A stretch of 64,000 nt of DNA from CAXPZW01 sp964221845 (lineage in GTDB: Bacteria > Bacteroidota > Bacteroidia > Flavobacteriales_D > Sanyastnellaceae). A program made the position numbers and the translations under genes. The notes under the pieces are model-generated. The model had not been told where the DNA came from. It ran no database searches and saw nothing but the letters and a program-made list of their open reading frames with translations. Shown piece by piece: positions 16,131-24,522 of the stretch. Each line of letters opens with the position of its first letter. Position 1 is the first letter of the stretch. The DNA is taken from NCBI GenBank assembly GCA_964221845.1, contig CAXPZW010000037.1:1-64000 (forward strand), read 5' to 3'.

Positions 16131-17252
16131 ATGAAATTTCTGGTGAACAGTGCTTCCCTGCTCAAGCAACTCCAATTGGTTGGTGGGGTACTCAACTCCA
16201 GCAACACGCTGCCCATCCTCGACAACTTCTTGTTCGAGATCCAAGGAAAGGAACTCGCCATTTCGGCTTCCGACCTGGAAACCACCATGACCACCCGCAT
16301 GGCCATCGAGGCCAAGGAAGACGGCATGATTGCCATTCCCGCCCGCATGCTGACCGACACGCTCAAAGCCTTTCCAGAGCAACCGTTGACCTTTACCATC
16401 GATCCCAAAACGTATGGGGTGGAGATTTCTTCGGACTTCGGTAAGTACAAGATCACGGGTCAAAATGCGGACGAATTCCCGCGCTCTCCCGAGATGGAAG
16501 CCGCCAGTCGTGTAGAAATGGATGGCGATGTGCTGGCCATGGCCATTGGCAAAACCCTCTTTGCCGCTGGCAACGATGAGCTGCGTCCGGTCATGAGCGG
16601 AATCTTCTTTGAGCTCGGCACCGACTCCCTGCGCTTTGTAGCCACCGACGCTCACCGCTTGGTACGCTACAGCCGCACCGATGCTAAAGCCGACAAGGCA
16701 GCCTCATTCATCGTCCCTAAAAAGCCGCTGAACCTGCTCAAAGGTGTAGTGGCCACCTCAGAGGACCCCATCGTTATGGAATACACCGAGAGCAACGCGC
16801 GCTTCTCCTTTGAAGGCGTGACCTTGATGTGCCGCCTGATCGAAGGGCAGTACCCCAACTACTCGGCAGTTATCCCTACCGACAACCCCAACCGCATGAC
16901 CATCGGCCGCACCGATTTGCTGCAGTCGATCAAGCGCGTGAGCATCTTTGCCAACAAAACCACCCACCAGGCCCGCCTGAAGCTGACCGGTTCAGAACTG
17001 AGCATCTCTGCAGAGGACCTCGATTTTGCCAACGAGGCAAACGAGCGCCTGACTTGCAGCTACGCAGGAGAGGACATGGAGATCGGATTCAACAGCCGTT
17101 TTCTGGTGGACATGCTCGGCAACATTGCCACCGAGAGCGTGCACTTGGATTTGAGCGCACCCAACCGCGCGGGCATCCTGCTTCCAGCCGACCCGGAGAA
17201 CACCGATGAGGACATCCTCATGCTGGTGATGCCGGTGATGCTCAACAATTAA
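16131..17252 (+). CDS. dnaN: DNA polymerase III subunit beta (sliding clamp)
   Basis: The 373-residue protein starts MKFLVNSASLLKQLQLVGGV and contains NTLPILDNFLFEIQGKELAI, SDLETTMTTRM and FVATDAHRLVRYSR, typical of the beta clamp. It ends LMLVMPVMLNN. The length fits (about 370). I prefer ATG 16131 over an earlier in-frame start at 16041 because the former gives the conserved N-terminus and follows a promoter element. The clamp encircles DNA as a dimer and holds the replicative polymerase. dnaA is not adjacent; the upstream region carries the iteron structure. Confidence 0.98.
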   Translation: MKFLVNSASLLKQLQLVGGVLNSSNTLPILDNFLFEIQGKELAISASDLETTMTTRMAIEAKEDGMIAIPARMLTDTLKAFPEQPLTFTIDPKTYGVEISSDFGKYKITGQNADEFPRSPEMEAASRVEMDGDVLAMAIGKTLFAAGNDELRPVMSGIFFELGTDSLRFVATDAHRLVRYSRTDAKADKAASFIVPKKPLNLLKGVVATSEDPIVMEYTESNARFSFEGVTLMCRLIEGQYPNYSAVIPTDNPNRMTIGRTDLLQSIKRVSIFANKTTHQARLKLTGSELSISAEDLDFANEANERLTCSYAGEDMEIGFNSRFLVDMLGNIATESVHLDLSAPNRAGILLPADPENTDEDILMLVMPVMLNN

Positions 17253-17353
17253 TTTCCGGCTTTTTGCCGATTGAATTTGGAAGTTAGTCGGGGGAAGTCG
17301 TATCTTCACGGCGCTTGCTAAGCAACCTCAACCAAAACCACACCATATTAAAG

Positions 17354-17380
17354 CCGCTCCACCAGGTGCGGTTTTTTTTT
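17354..17380 (+). terminator. Rho-independent terminator of dnaN
   Basis: The hairpin CCGCTCC-ACCA-GGTGCGG (17354-17371, one internal mismatch) is followed by nine T. Confidence 0.85.
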
Positions 17381-17404
17381 GTGCCCAACCGGCTGATCCT
17401 GAGC

Positions 17405-17430
17405 AAAAAAAAGGCGACCGAGGCCGCCTT
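17405..17430 (-). terminator. Rho-independent terminator of the hydroxyacyl-CoA dehydrogenase gene
   Basis: The stem AAGGCGACC/GGCCGCCTT (one mismatch, 2-base loop) is followed on the minus strand by eight T. Confidence 0.8.
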
Positions 17431-17456
17431 TTTGAAAGTCTATTTGGGAGCGAACG

Positions 17457-18344
17457 TTACGCAAACGTAGGCGCGACTACCAAGTCTTTGGTGCCATGGG
17501 TCCAATCGTAGAACCCTTCGCCTGATTTGACACCTTTTTTGCCAGCCATTACCATGTTGACCAGTAGCGGGCACGGCGCGTACTTGGTGTTGCCAAGTCC
17601 GTCGTACAACACGTTCAGAATCGACAGGCACACGTCCAAGCCAATGAAGTCGGCCAATTGCAGCGGGCCCATGGGGTGTGCCATGCCAAGCTTCATCACC
17701 GTGTCGATTTCTTGCACGCCGGCCACGCCTTCGTGCAGGGTGATGATGGCTTCATTGATCATCGGCATCAGGATGCGGTTGGCCACAAAGCCAGGGTAGT
17801 CGTTCACCTCCACAGGCACCTTGCCGAGCTTTTTGCTCATCTCCATCACCGTGTTGGTGGTGGCGTCTGAAGTCGCGTAGCCGCGTATGACCTCCACCAG
17901 TTTCATCACCGGAACGGGGTTCATGAAGTGCATGCCAATCACTTGATCCGGACGGCCGGTCACCGCCGCAATCTTGGTGATTGAGATCGAGGAGGTGTTG
18001 GTGGACAGAATGCAGCCTTCGGGGGCGTTGGCATCCATGTCGCGGAAGATCTTGAGTTTGAGGTCCACATTTTCGGTGGCGGCCTCTACCACGAGGTCAG
18101 CGGCAGACACGCCGGTGGCTAAGTCGGTGTTGGTTTGGATGCGGCCAAGGGTGGCTGCTTTGTCGGCCTCGGTGATCCGTTCTTTTTTGATCATGCGGTC
18201 CAGGTTCTTGCCAATGGTGGCGAGCGCCTTTTCGAGTGCTGCGTCCGAGATGTCTACCAAGGTGACGTCAAATCCGCTTTGAGCGAATACGTGCGCAATA
18301 CCATTGCCCATGGTGCCTGCGCCGATGACGGTGATGTTTTTCAT
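17457..18344 (-). CDS. 3-hydroxybutyryl-CoA / 3-hydroxyacyl-CoA dehydrogenase
   Basis: The 295-residue protein starts MKNITVIGAGTMGNGIAHVF, the NAD-binding GxGxMG motif. It has LVVEAATENVDLKLKIFRDM, ILSTNTSSISITKIAAVTGR and the catalytic region IGMHFMNPVPVMKLVEVIRG with the active-site His. The C-terminal dimerisation domain has DYPGFVANRILMPMINEAI and HPMGPLQLADFIGLDVCLSI. Length matches single-domain Hbd (about 285-300). It oxidises 3-hydroxyacyl-CoA or makes 3-hydroxybutyryl-CoA, in beta-oxidation or butanoate metabolism. A longer frame to 18809 would overlap the divergent channel gene and is not used. Confidence 0.95.
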   Translation of the reverse strand: MKNITVIGAGTMGNGIAHVFAQSGFDVTLVDISDAALEKALATIGKNLDRMIKKERITEADKAATLGRIQTNTDLATGVSAADLVVEAATENVDLKLKIFRDMDANAPEGCILSTNTSSISITKIAAVTGRPDQVIGMHFMNPVPVMKLVEVIRGYATSDATTNTVMEMSKKLGKVPVEVNDYPGFVANRILMPMINEAIITLHEGVAGVQEIDTVMKLGMAHPMGPLQLADFIGLDVCLSILNVLYDGLGNTKYAPCPLLVNMVMAGKKGVKSGEGFYDWTHGTKDLVVAPTFA

Positions 18345-18467
18345 GTGAAGGTTGGGTTTTCGCGGTGCGCAAGGTACCCAATGGATTTGACCTGTATTCA
18401 CAAGCCGGGCCGGATAATCTTCGTGGCGTGGTGACCTCGGGCGGGTGCAAAACGTCCAATTTGCAGT

Positions 18468-19283
18468 ATGGCCAATCCCTTGCCACCGAGACCCGCTTGG
18501 AAAGACCGTTTGCACGAAATCATTTTCGAGGCAGACACCCGTGCAGGCAAACGCTTTGACATCGTGCTGCTGTGGGTCATTTTGGCCTCGGTTGCGGTGG
18601 TCATGTTGGAAAGTGTGCAGCTCATCGCAGATGCATACAGCACATGGTTGTTCGTCTTGGAATGGACCTTTACGATTTTCTTTACCATCGAGTACATCCT
18701 GCGATTGATTTCGGTGCGCAAGCCCTGGAAGTATGCCATCAGCTTTTTTGGGATCGTGGACCTGCTGAGCATTTTGCCGAGTTATCTGGCGCTGTTTCAG
18801 TTGGGGCAAAGCTCGCTGCGCATCATCCGAATTATGCGCTTGCTGCGGGTGTTCCGGGTGCTGAAGTTGTTCGGATTTGTGCGACAGGCCAAGCAGTTGC
18901 GTTCCGCGCTCAGGGCCAGCTCACCTAAGATTGCGGTGTTCTTACTCGCGGTGTTGGTGGCCACCGTGCTCATGGGTACGGTCATGTACATCATCGAAGA
19001 CCCCAAAGACGGATTCACGTCCATCCCAAGAAGCATCTATTGGGCCATCGTCACCCTGACCACTGTGGGCTATGGAGATATTGCCCCTCAGACTGCGCTT
19101 GGACAAGCTTTGGCGGGATTGATCATGATCATCGGTTACGCCATCATTGCGGTCCCCACAGGCATCGTCAGTCTCGAAATGTCCAAAGCCGACAATTCAA
19201 ATACCCAGAGCTGCCCCTCGTGCAGCAAGGAGGGGCACGACGACGACGCCACCTACTGCAAATTCTGCGGGGAGGAGCTTTAG
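18468..19283 (+). CDS. Voltage-gated potassium channel with C-terminal zinc ribbon
   Basis: The 271-residue protein has six membrane helices. S1 begins near residue 30. The voltage sensor S4 is IIRIMRLLRVFRVLKLFGFV (near 122), with arginines every third position. The pore loop has the K+ selectivity filter TLTTVGYGDIAP (near 200). S6 is LIMIIGYAIIAVPTGIVSLE. After S6 the tail ends with two CxxC pairs, SCPSCSK and TYCKFCGEE, a zinc-ribbon-like knuckle not usual in short bacterial Kv channels. It should conduct K+ across the inner membrane in response to depolarisation; the zinc tail may regulate it. It is divergent from the dehydrogenase gene. Confidence 0.92.
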   Translation: MANPLPPRPAWKDRLHEIIFEADTRAGKRFDIVLLWVILASVAVVMLESVQLIADAYSTWLFVLEWTFTIFFTIEYILRLISVRKPWKYAISFFGIVDLLSILPSYLALFQLGQSSLRIIRIMRLLRVFRVLKLFGFVRQAKQLRSALRASSPKIAVFLLAVLVATVLMGTVMYIIEDPKDGFTSIPRSIYWAIVTLTTVGYGDIAPQTALGQALAGLIMIIGYAIIAVPTGIVSLEMSKADNSNTQSCPSCSKEGHDDDATYCKFCGEEL

Positions 19284-19311
19284 GGCAGGTATCCCGCATA
19301 AAGCGCGTTAA

Positions 19312-19731
19312 ATAGGTGTTTTTACCATTGAATTACTGCGGGACCAGCAGGCCGGGTTCTTTACCCCGGAGTTGACCGTGGTGAGCATCCACGGTTGTAC
19401 CGCTTCTACCCAGCGTTCGCTCAACATCGACGACCGCTTCAACATTTACGTACCCAACACCTTCACCCCAGACGACGACGGGGTGAACGACACGTTCTCG
19501 CCCATCCTCACGGGCATTGGCCTGATTGAGGAATACAACTTTGCCATCTTCGACCGCTGGGGCCACAAGGTGTATGAGACCGACGATCCGGCCGGAGTGT
19601 GGATTGGAGACTTCAAGGGCAACGCTACGCATTACACCCAGGACGACGTGTACGTGTGGCAAGTCAAATTGCGCCTGCGCGGGGAAGACGAGTCGCGGTT
19701 CGAAACCGGACACGTGACCCTGCTTCGTTAA
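19312..19731 (+). pseudogene. Remnant of a T9SS type B cargo protein (PKD end plus sorting domain)
   Basis: The frame is open from a TAA at 19309 to the stop at 19731 but lacks a start codon and a signal peptide. It encodes the end of a PKD-type beta domain (FFTPELTVVSIHGCTAS) followed by a complete type B sorting domain: IYVPNTFTPDDDGVNDTF, FAIFDRWGHKVYETDDP and a final VTLLR. Such domains normally sit at the C-terminus of large secreted proteins, so this is the 3' end of a gene whose front has been lost. A TTG at 19372 would give 119 residues but no export signal. Its stop overlaps that of the convergent mutS2 by three bases. Confidence 0.75.
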
Positions 19732-21824
19732 CCCACGTAATCGAGTTTGGAGAGGTCGACCTTGGTTTTCATAAAGCCGAAGGCCACTGTGGCTGTTTTG
19801 CCTTCAATTTCCAGCACTGTGCCCCGTTGTTTGCCGGTGCGCAGCTTGACGGTGCACCCCACTTCGATTTTGGACAGGTCGGCTTTGCGCTTGGCGGTGC
19901 GTTCCTTTTTGGCCTTGGTCTTTTCCTTGAGCTTTTTGGTTTTGCGCTCTTCGTCGTATTTGGCCTTTTCCATGGCCAGATACTTGCGCACTTCTTCCAG
20001 CAGCTCTTTGTTCTTGGTGCGGGCGTTGTAGCTGGTGACAAACTGGTGCATCTTCTTGCCCTTGGCCAAGTACTTGTTGTTACGCTCGATGAGGGTTTGC
20101 TGGGTCTCCAGACGGTCCTCAAAGCGACCCTTACGCTTCTCGTAATCGGCCTCTGCCTCTTTGGCTTTGCGCTCGGCTTGGCGGGCGGCTTTGTTGAGCT
20201 TTTCCACCTTGGACTTCTCGGCTTGGAGCTCGGCAATGAGCTTGTCCATCTTCACCTTGCGTCCGTCCAGTTTGCCTTTGGCTTCTTCAAGGATTTCGGG
20301 GGCGATGCCGTTGATTTCGGCCACTTCAAAAGTGAAGGAGCTTCCCGGTTGGCCCACGCTCAGTTTGTACAGCGGTTCCAAGGACTCGGTGTCAAACAGC
20401 ATGCAGCCGTTGAACGCGTTCTTGAGGTTGGCCGCCTTCATTTTGATGTTGGCGTAGTGGGTAGTGATGACCGCAAATGCGCCTTTTTGGTAGAGGCGTT
20501 CGAAGAACACTTCGGCCAGTGCGCCGCCCAGCTCTGGGTCTGAGCCGGTACCAAACTCGTCCAGCAGGAGCAGGGTCTTGGGATTGGCGACGTCCAAAAA
20601 GTGCTTCATCCGCTTGAGGCGGTAGGAGTAAGTGCTCAGCTGGTTTTCGATGCTTTGGTTGTCGCCGATGTCAGACAGCACCGCGTGGAAGAAGCACATG
20701 GTCGAGCTTGGTTCTGCCGGGATCAGCAGGCCGCTTTGAAGCATGACCTGCAACAGGCCAATGGTCTTCAGGGTGATGCTTTTACCGCCGGCGTTGGGTC
20801 CGGAGATCACCAACATGCGGCTGCCCTTTTCCAGTTTGACCGATTGGGGTTTGGTGGGCAAGCCTGCCTTGCGGTTGGTGAGCAGCAGCAACGGGTGGTA
20901 GGCGTTTTTGAGATCGACCACAGGTTCTTTGCTGATGCCCGGCAGGCTGGCCTCCATGTCGATGGCCAGCTTGGTTTTGGCCTGCAGCACGTCCAGTTCA
21001 ATCAGCAGGGTGAGGTACCCTTTGATCAGCGGGGCATGGCTGCGCAGTTCGGCAGTGAGGGCGCGTAGGATGCGGTTGATTTCAGAGCGCTCATCGTCGC
21101 GCAGCATTTCCAGTTCATGGTTGAACGGGACGTTTTCCTGCGGTTCAATGTAGGTGAGTGTGCCTTGCTTGGAGGCGCCCAACGCCATGCCCGGCACTTG
21201 GCGTTTGTGGGTGCTTTTGATGGCCAATAGACGGCGGTCGTGCAGGAAGGCTTCCTGGGTGTCGCCCAGCCATCCTTGATCGCGGTAATGTTTGAGGACT
21301 TTGTTGAAGTTCCGCGTAATCACCCGGCGCACCCGCGTCATGCTGGAGCGGATGGCGGCCAGCTCTGGGGAAGCATCATCACGCACTTTGCCATGGCGGT
21401 CAAAGACCTTGTCGATGGCTTGGGTGATGTCGGTGGTGTGGTACACGTGTTCCAGCAACCCTTCTAGCCCGGGGAATTGCCCTTTGCAGCCTTTGAAGAA
21501 CGTGAGCACGTCATTGACCGTGTTGGACGCGTCGTAGATGCGCACGAACCCCTCTTGGCTCAGCATGCTGTCGGGCACGTCTAGCAGTTCCAAGTCTTGG
21601 TGGAACTCTTCAAACTGCACACGCGGAAAGCTATACCCTTCGGTGCGAACGGTGTGAAACTCGTGCACTCGTTCAAGCTCGTCGCTCAAGTCCTTGAAGG
21701 CTCGGATGGGACCCAAATCCACCATGCGGTCGCGCGCAGTCTGGCTGCCGCACAGGTCGTGCAGCATGAGCCGGATGAGGTCAAATTCCAGGTCGGTGGC
21801 CGATTGGGTGTCGAAGTGCTTCAA
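19728..21824 (-). CDS. MutS2-family DNA mismatch-like ATPase
   Basis: The 698-residue protein has the MutS clamp and ATPase domains. The Walker A is VISGPNAGGKSITLKTIGLL (near residue 335), Walker B LLLLDEFGTGSDPELGGALA (near 415), and the closing ATPase segment FAVITTHYANIKMKAANLKN. A long Lys/Glu-rich coiled coil covers residues 520-640. The end is a small KOW-like beta segment (VGCTVKLRTGKQRGTVLEIE) with no Smr nuclease domain. Firmicute MutS2 is about 780 residues with Smr, so this is the shorter form. It probably acts on recombination intermediates or collided ribosomes, as proposed for MutS2, but nuclease activity is doubtful. miaA starts 73 bp downstream. Confidence 0.9.
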   Translation of the reverse strand: MKHFDTQSATDLEFDLIRLMLHDLCGSQTARDRMVDLGPIRAFKDLSDELERVHEFHTVRTEGYSFPRVQFEEFHQDLELLDVPDSMLSQEGFVRIYDASNTVNDVLTFFKGCKGQFPGLEGLLEHVYHTTDITQAIDKVFDRHGKVRDDASPELAAIRSSMTRVRRVITRNFNKVLKHYRDQGWLGDTQEAFLHDRRLLAIKSTHKRQVPGMALGASKQGTLTYIEPQENVPFNHELEMLRDDERSEINRILRALTAELRSHAPLIKGYLTLLIELDVLQAKTKLAIDMEASLPGISKEPVVDLKNAYHPLLLLTNRKAGLPTKPQSVKLEKGSRMLVISGPNAGGKSITLKTIGLLQVMLQSGLLIPAEPSSTMCFFHAVLSDIGDNQSIENQLSTYSYRLKRMKHFLDVANPKTLLLLDEFGTGSDPELGGALAEVFFERLYQKGAFAVITTHYANIKMKAANLKNAFNGCMLFDTESLEPLYKLSVGQPGSSFTFEVAEINGIAPEILEEAKGKLDGRKVKMDKLIAELQAEKSKVEKLNKAARQAERKAKEAEADYEKRKGRFEDRLETQQTLIERNNKYLAKGKKMHQFVTSYNARTKNKELLEEVRKYLAMEKAKYDEERKTKKLKEKTKAKKERTAKRKADLSKIEVGCTVKLRTGKQRGTVLEIEGKTATVAFGFMKTKVDLSKLDYVG

Positions 21825-21897
21825 AGTCGGTGCAGTCGCGTATTACAAAGGAAAACAGAACGGGCGTGCTTCCATGACCGTTTCGTCCACGGATTGT

Positions 21898-22809
21898 TCA
21901 CAGGTCCAGTTGCTGGGCGAGCCAGGGGTAGATGGCTTCGGGCGCGCTCATGTCAAACCAGTGGTTCTCGGGGTCGCGTCGCAGCCAGGTGAGTTGCTTC
22001 TTGGCAAAGCGGCGGGTATTCATCTTCAAGGTCTCCACGGCTTCTTCCAGCGAACAGGTGCCTTGGAAGTAGGGGAAGAACTCCCGGTAGCCCACGGTTT
22101 TGAGGGCATTCAGGTGCCAGTGCGGTTTGAGCCGCTCCACTTCTTCCAACAGTCCGGCCTCCAGCATGAGATCCACGCGGTGGTTGATGCGCTCGTAGAT
22201 CCAATCACGGTCTGCGTCGAGGGCGATCTTAATCATGCGAAACGGGCGAGGTGCAGCAGCTTTGTTCCGGTAAGAGGAATAAGGCTCTCCGGTGGCCAAA
22301 CACACTTCCAATGCGCGCACGAGGCGTTGTGGATTGTTCAAGTCCATGCGGGCGTGATGCTCTGGGTCGAGCTCCTGCAAACGGGCTTGAAGTACAGCCA
22401 GGCCTTCGGATTCCAAGGTGTGCATGAGCTCGGCGCGGATGTCGAGGTCTGCAGGCATGTCGTCCAGTCCTTGGGTGACTGCCTGCACGTACAACCCAGA
22501 GCCACCAGCCAGGATGACTGCGGGGTGATCCGGAAAGATAGCTTCGAGTTTGGCGAGCACGTCACGCTCGTATTGCCCAGCTGAGTATTCCTCGGTGACC
22601 GAAATGCAATCCACAAAGTGATGCGGAGCCTGGGACAATTCTTCTGGGGTGGGCTTGGCGGTGCCGATGGCCATTTCCTTGAAAAATTGGCGGGAATCAG
22701 CACTCAAGATGTGGGTGCCCAAACGCTGGGCCCAATCGATGGCCAAGGCGGTTTTGCCAATGGCCGTGGGTCCTTGAAGAACAATGAGCGTGCGGGTGTC
22801 CGCCGCCAT
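21898..22809 (-). CDS. miaA: tRNA dimethylallyltransferase MiaA
   Basis: The 303-residue protein starts with MAADTRTLIVLQGPTAIGKT (P-loop), then SADSRQFFKEMAIGTAKPT, the signature of MiaA. Further on are HHFVDCISVTEEYSAGQYE, VILAGGSGLYVQAVTQGLDD and TVGYREFFPYFQG. It adds a dimethylallyl group to A37 of tRNAs that read UNN codons. The ATG overlaps the stop of the upstream pRiA4b-type gene by one base, so the two are co-translated. A longer frame to 23295 reads through that gene and is a shadow. Confidence 0.96.
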   Translation of the reverse strand: MAADTRTLIVLQGPTAIGKTALAIDWAQRLGTHILSADSRQFFKEMAIGTAKPTPEELSQAPHHFVDCISVTEEYSAGQYERDVLAKLEAIFPDHPAVILAGGSGLYVQAVTQGLDDMPADLDIRAELMHTLESEGLAVLQARLQELDPEHHARMDLNNPQRLVRALEVCLATGEPYSSYRNKAAAPRPFRMIKIALDADRDWIYERINHRVDLMLEAGLLEEVERLKPHWHLNALKTVGYREFFPYFQGTCSLEEAVETLKMNTRRFAKKQLTWLRRDPENHWFDMSAPEAIYPWLAQQLDL

Positions 22810-23414
22810 CAGATGAATTCGTCGAGGTCGTCCAGCGATTCGAAATTCTCGCCGCCCCCTTCGTCCTCCAAATCGTCGAGGTACTGGTCGATTTCGGGGT
22901 CGCCGGTGCGGGTGTTGCTGGCGGTGGCGGGTTTGGCGGGTTCTCCCAAATCGCCCAAGTCGCCGAGATCGGGCAACCCCCCCAACAGGTCCACTTCTTT
23001 GCTGGTGTAGTCTGGACTTTCGCCAAATGCGAGGGCCACACGAGGGTAAAGTATGCCTGGCTTGGCCTTGGACACTGTTTGCAACTCGATGTAGAAGCAC
23101 CACATGCGGAAGAAGTCGTACACGTAGATGAGCTTCTCGTCCGGACGTGAAATCAAATCGCGCAGCGCAGTGGTGGACATGGAAACACTGGTACCGCTTT
23201 TTTCGGGCATGCCCATGTCCATGAGTGGAATTTCTTGGCCTTTGTCCCAATCCTCGTTGCTGAGGTAGAAGGACGCCATTTCGCCTTCCTCCCATTCAAA
23301 GGCGCGCAGAATCGCCTCGTGCAATGCAAGGAAAGTGGCATCTGTGGCCATTTCAATGTCGCGGAACACGTCCGCTTCGGTGTCAACAATGACGCGAAAC
23401 TTGAATACGTTCAT
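22809..23414 (-). CDS. pRiA4b ORF-3-like (IS1096 passenger TnpR-like) domain protein
   Basis: The 201-residue protein starts MNVFKFRVIVDTEADVFRDI and continues FLALHEAILRAFEWEEGEMA and ASFYLSNEDWDKGQEIPL, then KLIYVYDFFRMWCFYIELQT. This pattern belongs to the family named after plasmid pRiA4b ORF-3, also labelled IS1096 passenger TnpR-like. The C-terminal 55 residues are acidic and low in complexity (LLGGLPDLGDLGDLGE, then DPEIDQYLDDLEDEGGGENF). The biochemical function of the family is unknown. Despite the name no insertion sequence is nearby, and the gene overlaps miaA by one base, as in an ordinary operon. Confidence 0.8.
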   Translation of the reverse strand: MNVFKFRVIVDTEADVFRDIEMATDATFLALHEAILRAFEWEEGEMASFYLSNEDWDKGQEIPLMDMGMPEKSGTSVSMSTTALRDLISRPDEKLIYVYDFFRMWCFYIELQTVSKAKPGILYPRVALAFGESPDYTSKEVDLLGGLPDLGDLGDLGEPAKPATASNTRTGDPEIDQYLDDLEDEGGGENFESLDDLDEFI

Positions 23415-23461
23415 GGGCTCGTGGGGCAGCCGTCAAAAGTACAAAGGCCTGTGCCAATGAC

Positions 23462-24088
23462 CTAACGCCCAAAGGAAACGTAGTCTTCTTCGTCAGAAGA
23501 TTTGGCGGTCTTGAAAAAGCCCACTAGGTTGATGTCCAGTTGGAAGAATGGGGCTGGGGCGCCCAGCGTCGAGTAGGGGATATACCCACCTCCTGCGGCC
23601 ACCTCCGCCAAAATGCCCGAGGGCCCGCAGCCTTTGCGGTACCCGATTTGAGCACCTGTGCGCAGCATGCGGCCGGCGTTGGATTCTACTGCCGGGTATT
23701 CAAGGGTACCCGAGGCGTCATTCACACGTCCGGTGCTGTGGTTGGCGTAAAACAAACGGTAGTTCACCCAGCCAGAGACGAACAGTCCGCGCTGCTCGGT
23801 ACCGTAGTAGCCAAAGTAGCGGCGCACTTCCGGGCGAAAGCCTATGCCTGACTCCTCATACTTGTCTACGGCGGTGGACACGATGCCCGTCTCGCTGTGG
23901 TCGAAGCGGCCGAACTCAAAGGAGCACCCCACCGCGTTGCGTGAAGAATCGGGAGAGAAGGCATAGCCGAACCCGAACACCGGTTTTTGGGTGATGAGGT
24001 AGTTGGTGTTGAGGTGCAGGGAATGCGATTGCCCAAAGGCAAACACACTGCACACACACAGCATAACGGTCAGAATCAGAGGACGCAC
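23462..24088 (-). CDS. Secreted beta-barrel-like protein, unknown function
   Basis: The 208-residue protein has a signal peptide (MRPLILTVMLCVCSVFAFGQ). The mature part has alternating-strand patterns common in small outer-membrane barrels: LHLNTNYLITQKPVFGFGYA, VGCSFEFGRFDHS, EVRRYFGYYGTEQRGLFVSG and AEVAAGGGYIPYSTLG. The last strand FQLDINLVGFFKT is followed by a short acidic tail (SSDEEDYVSFGR). No named family is recognised. It is probably in the outer membrane. It starts 48 bp upstream of the pRiA4b-type gene in the same direction and may be in one transcript with it and miaA. Confidence 0.7.
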   Translation of the reverse strand: MRPLILTVMLCVCSVFAFGQSHSLHLNTNYLITQKPVFGFGYAFSPDSSRNAVGCSFEFGRFDHSETGIVSTAVDKYEESGIGFRPEVRRYFGYYGTEQRGLFVSGWVNYRLFYANHSTGRVNDASGTLEYPAVESNAGRMLRTGAQIGYRKGCGPSGILAEVAAGGGYIPYSTLGAPAPFFQLDINLVGFFKTAKSSDEEDYVSFGR

Positions 24089-24119
24089 GGCAATCTAGGT
24101 AAGCCCTCAAATAGAGTAC

Positions 24120-24452
24120 TTATTTTCCAGAAATACTCGGATGAATAGCTGTTATCGACCCATGAGATGCTTGAAACTGTAGGCGAGCATCTGAAATTAC
24201 CAGCATTTGAGGAGACTCATGCCGCACCTCAAAACGCTCGGCAATGGCGTTGGACACGGGCCGGTAGGTGATCAAATCCAGGAGGTAGGCCTCGGCCTGC
24301 TGGGCAGGGTCCCATTGGGCTTCGAAACTCCGCTTGGCCATGGCGCTGACCGAGCAGCGGGTAGAGTGTTTGAACAGCACCACAGGGTGGTCGTGGCTGG
24401 CCGCAACGGCGGCATCCAAGTCTTCAAGGCTTTGCAGTGGCTTCCACATCAT
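24120..24452 (-). CDS. ytxJ: Bacillithiol system redox protein YtxJ (BrxC-like)
   Basis: The 110-residue protein contains VVLFKHSTRCSVSAMAKRSF (near residue 20), the thioredoxin-like active-site loop of YtxJ, with a single cysteine in TRCSVS. Later segments AYLLDLITYRPVSNAIAERF, EVRHESPQMLVISDARL and HGSITAIHPS complete the thioredoxin-like fold. In bacillithiol organisms the family (YtxJ/BrxC) removes bacillithiol from mixed disulphides. Its presence with bshC at 9.3 kb supports a bacillithiol redox system. I start at ATG 24452; an in-frame ATG at about 24473 is possible. Confidence 0.85.
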   Translation of the reverse strand: MMWKPLQSLEDLDAAVAASHDHPVVLFKHSTRCSVSAMAKRSFEAQWDPAQQAEAYLLDLITYRPVSNAIAERFEVRHESPQMLVISDARLQFQASHGSITAIHPSISGK

Positions 24453-24497
24453 ACCCGAAAGGTACGCAGCCATGGAAAAGGAGCAGTCCGTGCGCCC

Positions 24498-24505
24498 TAT
24501 ATTTG
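24498..24505 (+). promoter_or_regulatory. -7 promoter element (TATATTTG)
   Basis: TATATTTG lies 17 bases before the ATG of the next plus-strand gene. No clear -33 TTG is seen. Confidence 0.45.
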
Positions 24506-24522
24506 CCCTCCAATCTGACCGC

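Noticed and set aside
22809..23414. Insertion sequence (from the IS1096 name of the family)
   Set aside because: No transposase, inverted ends or target duplication; the gene is embedded in an operon with miaA.
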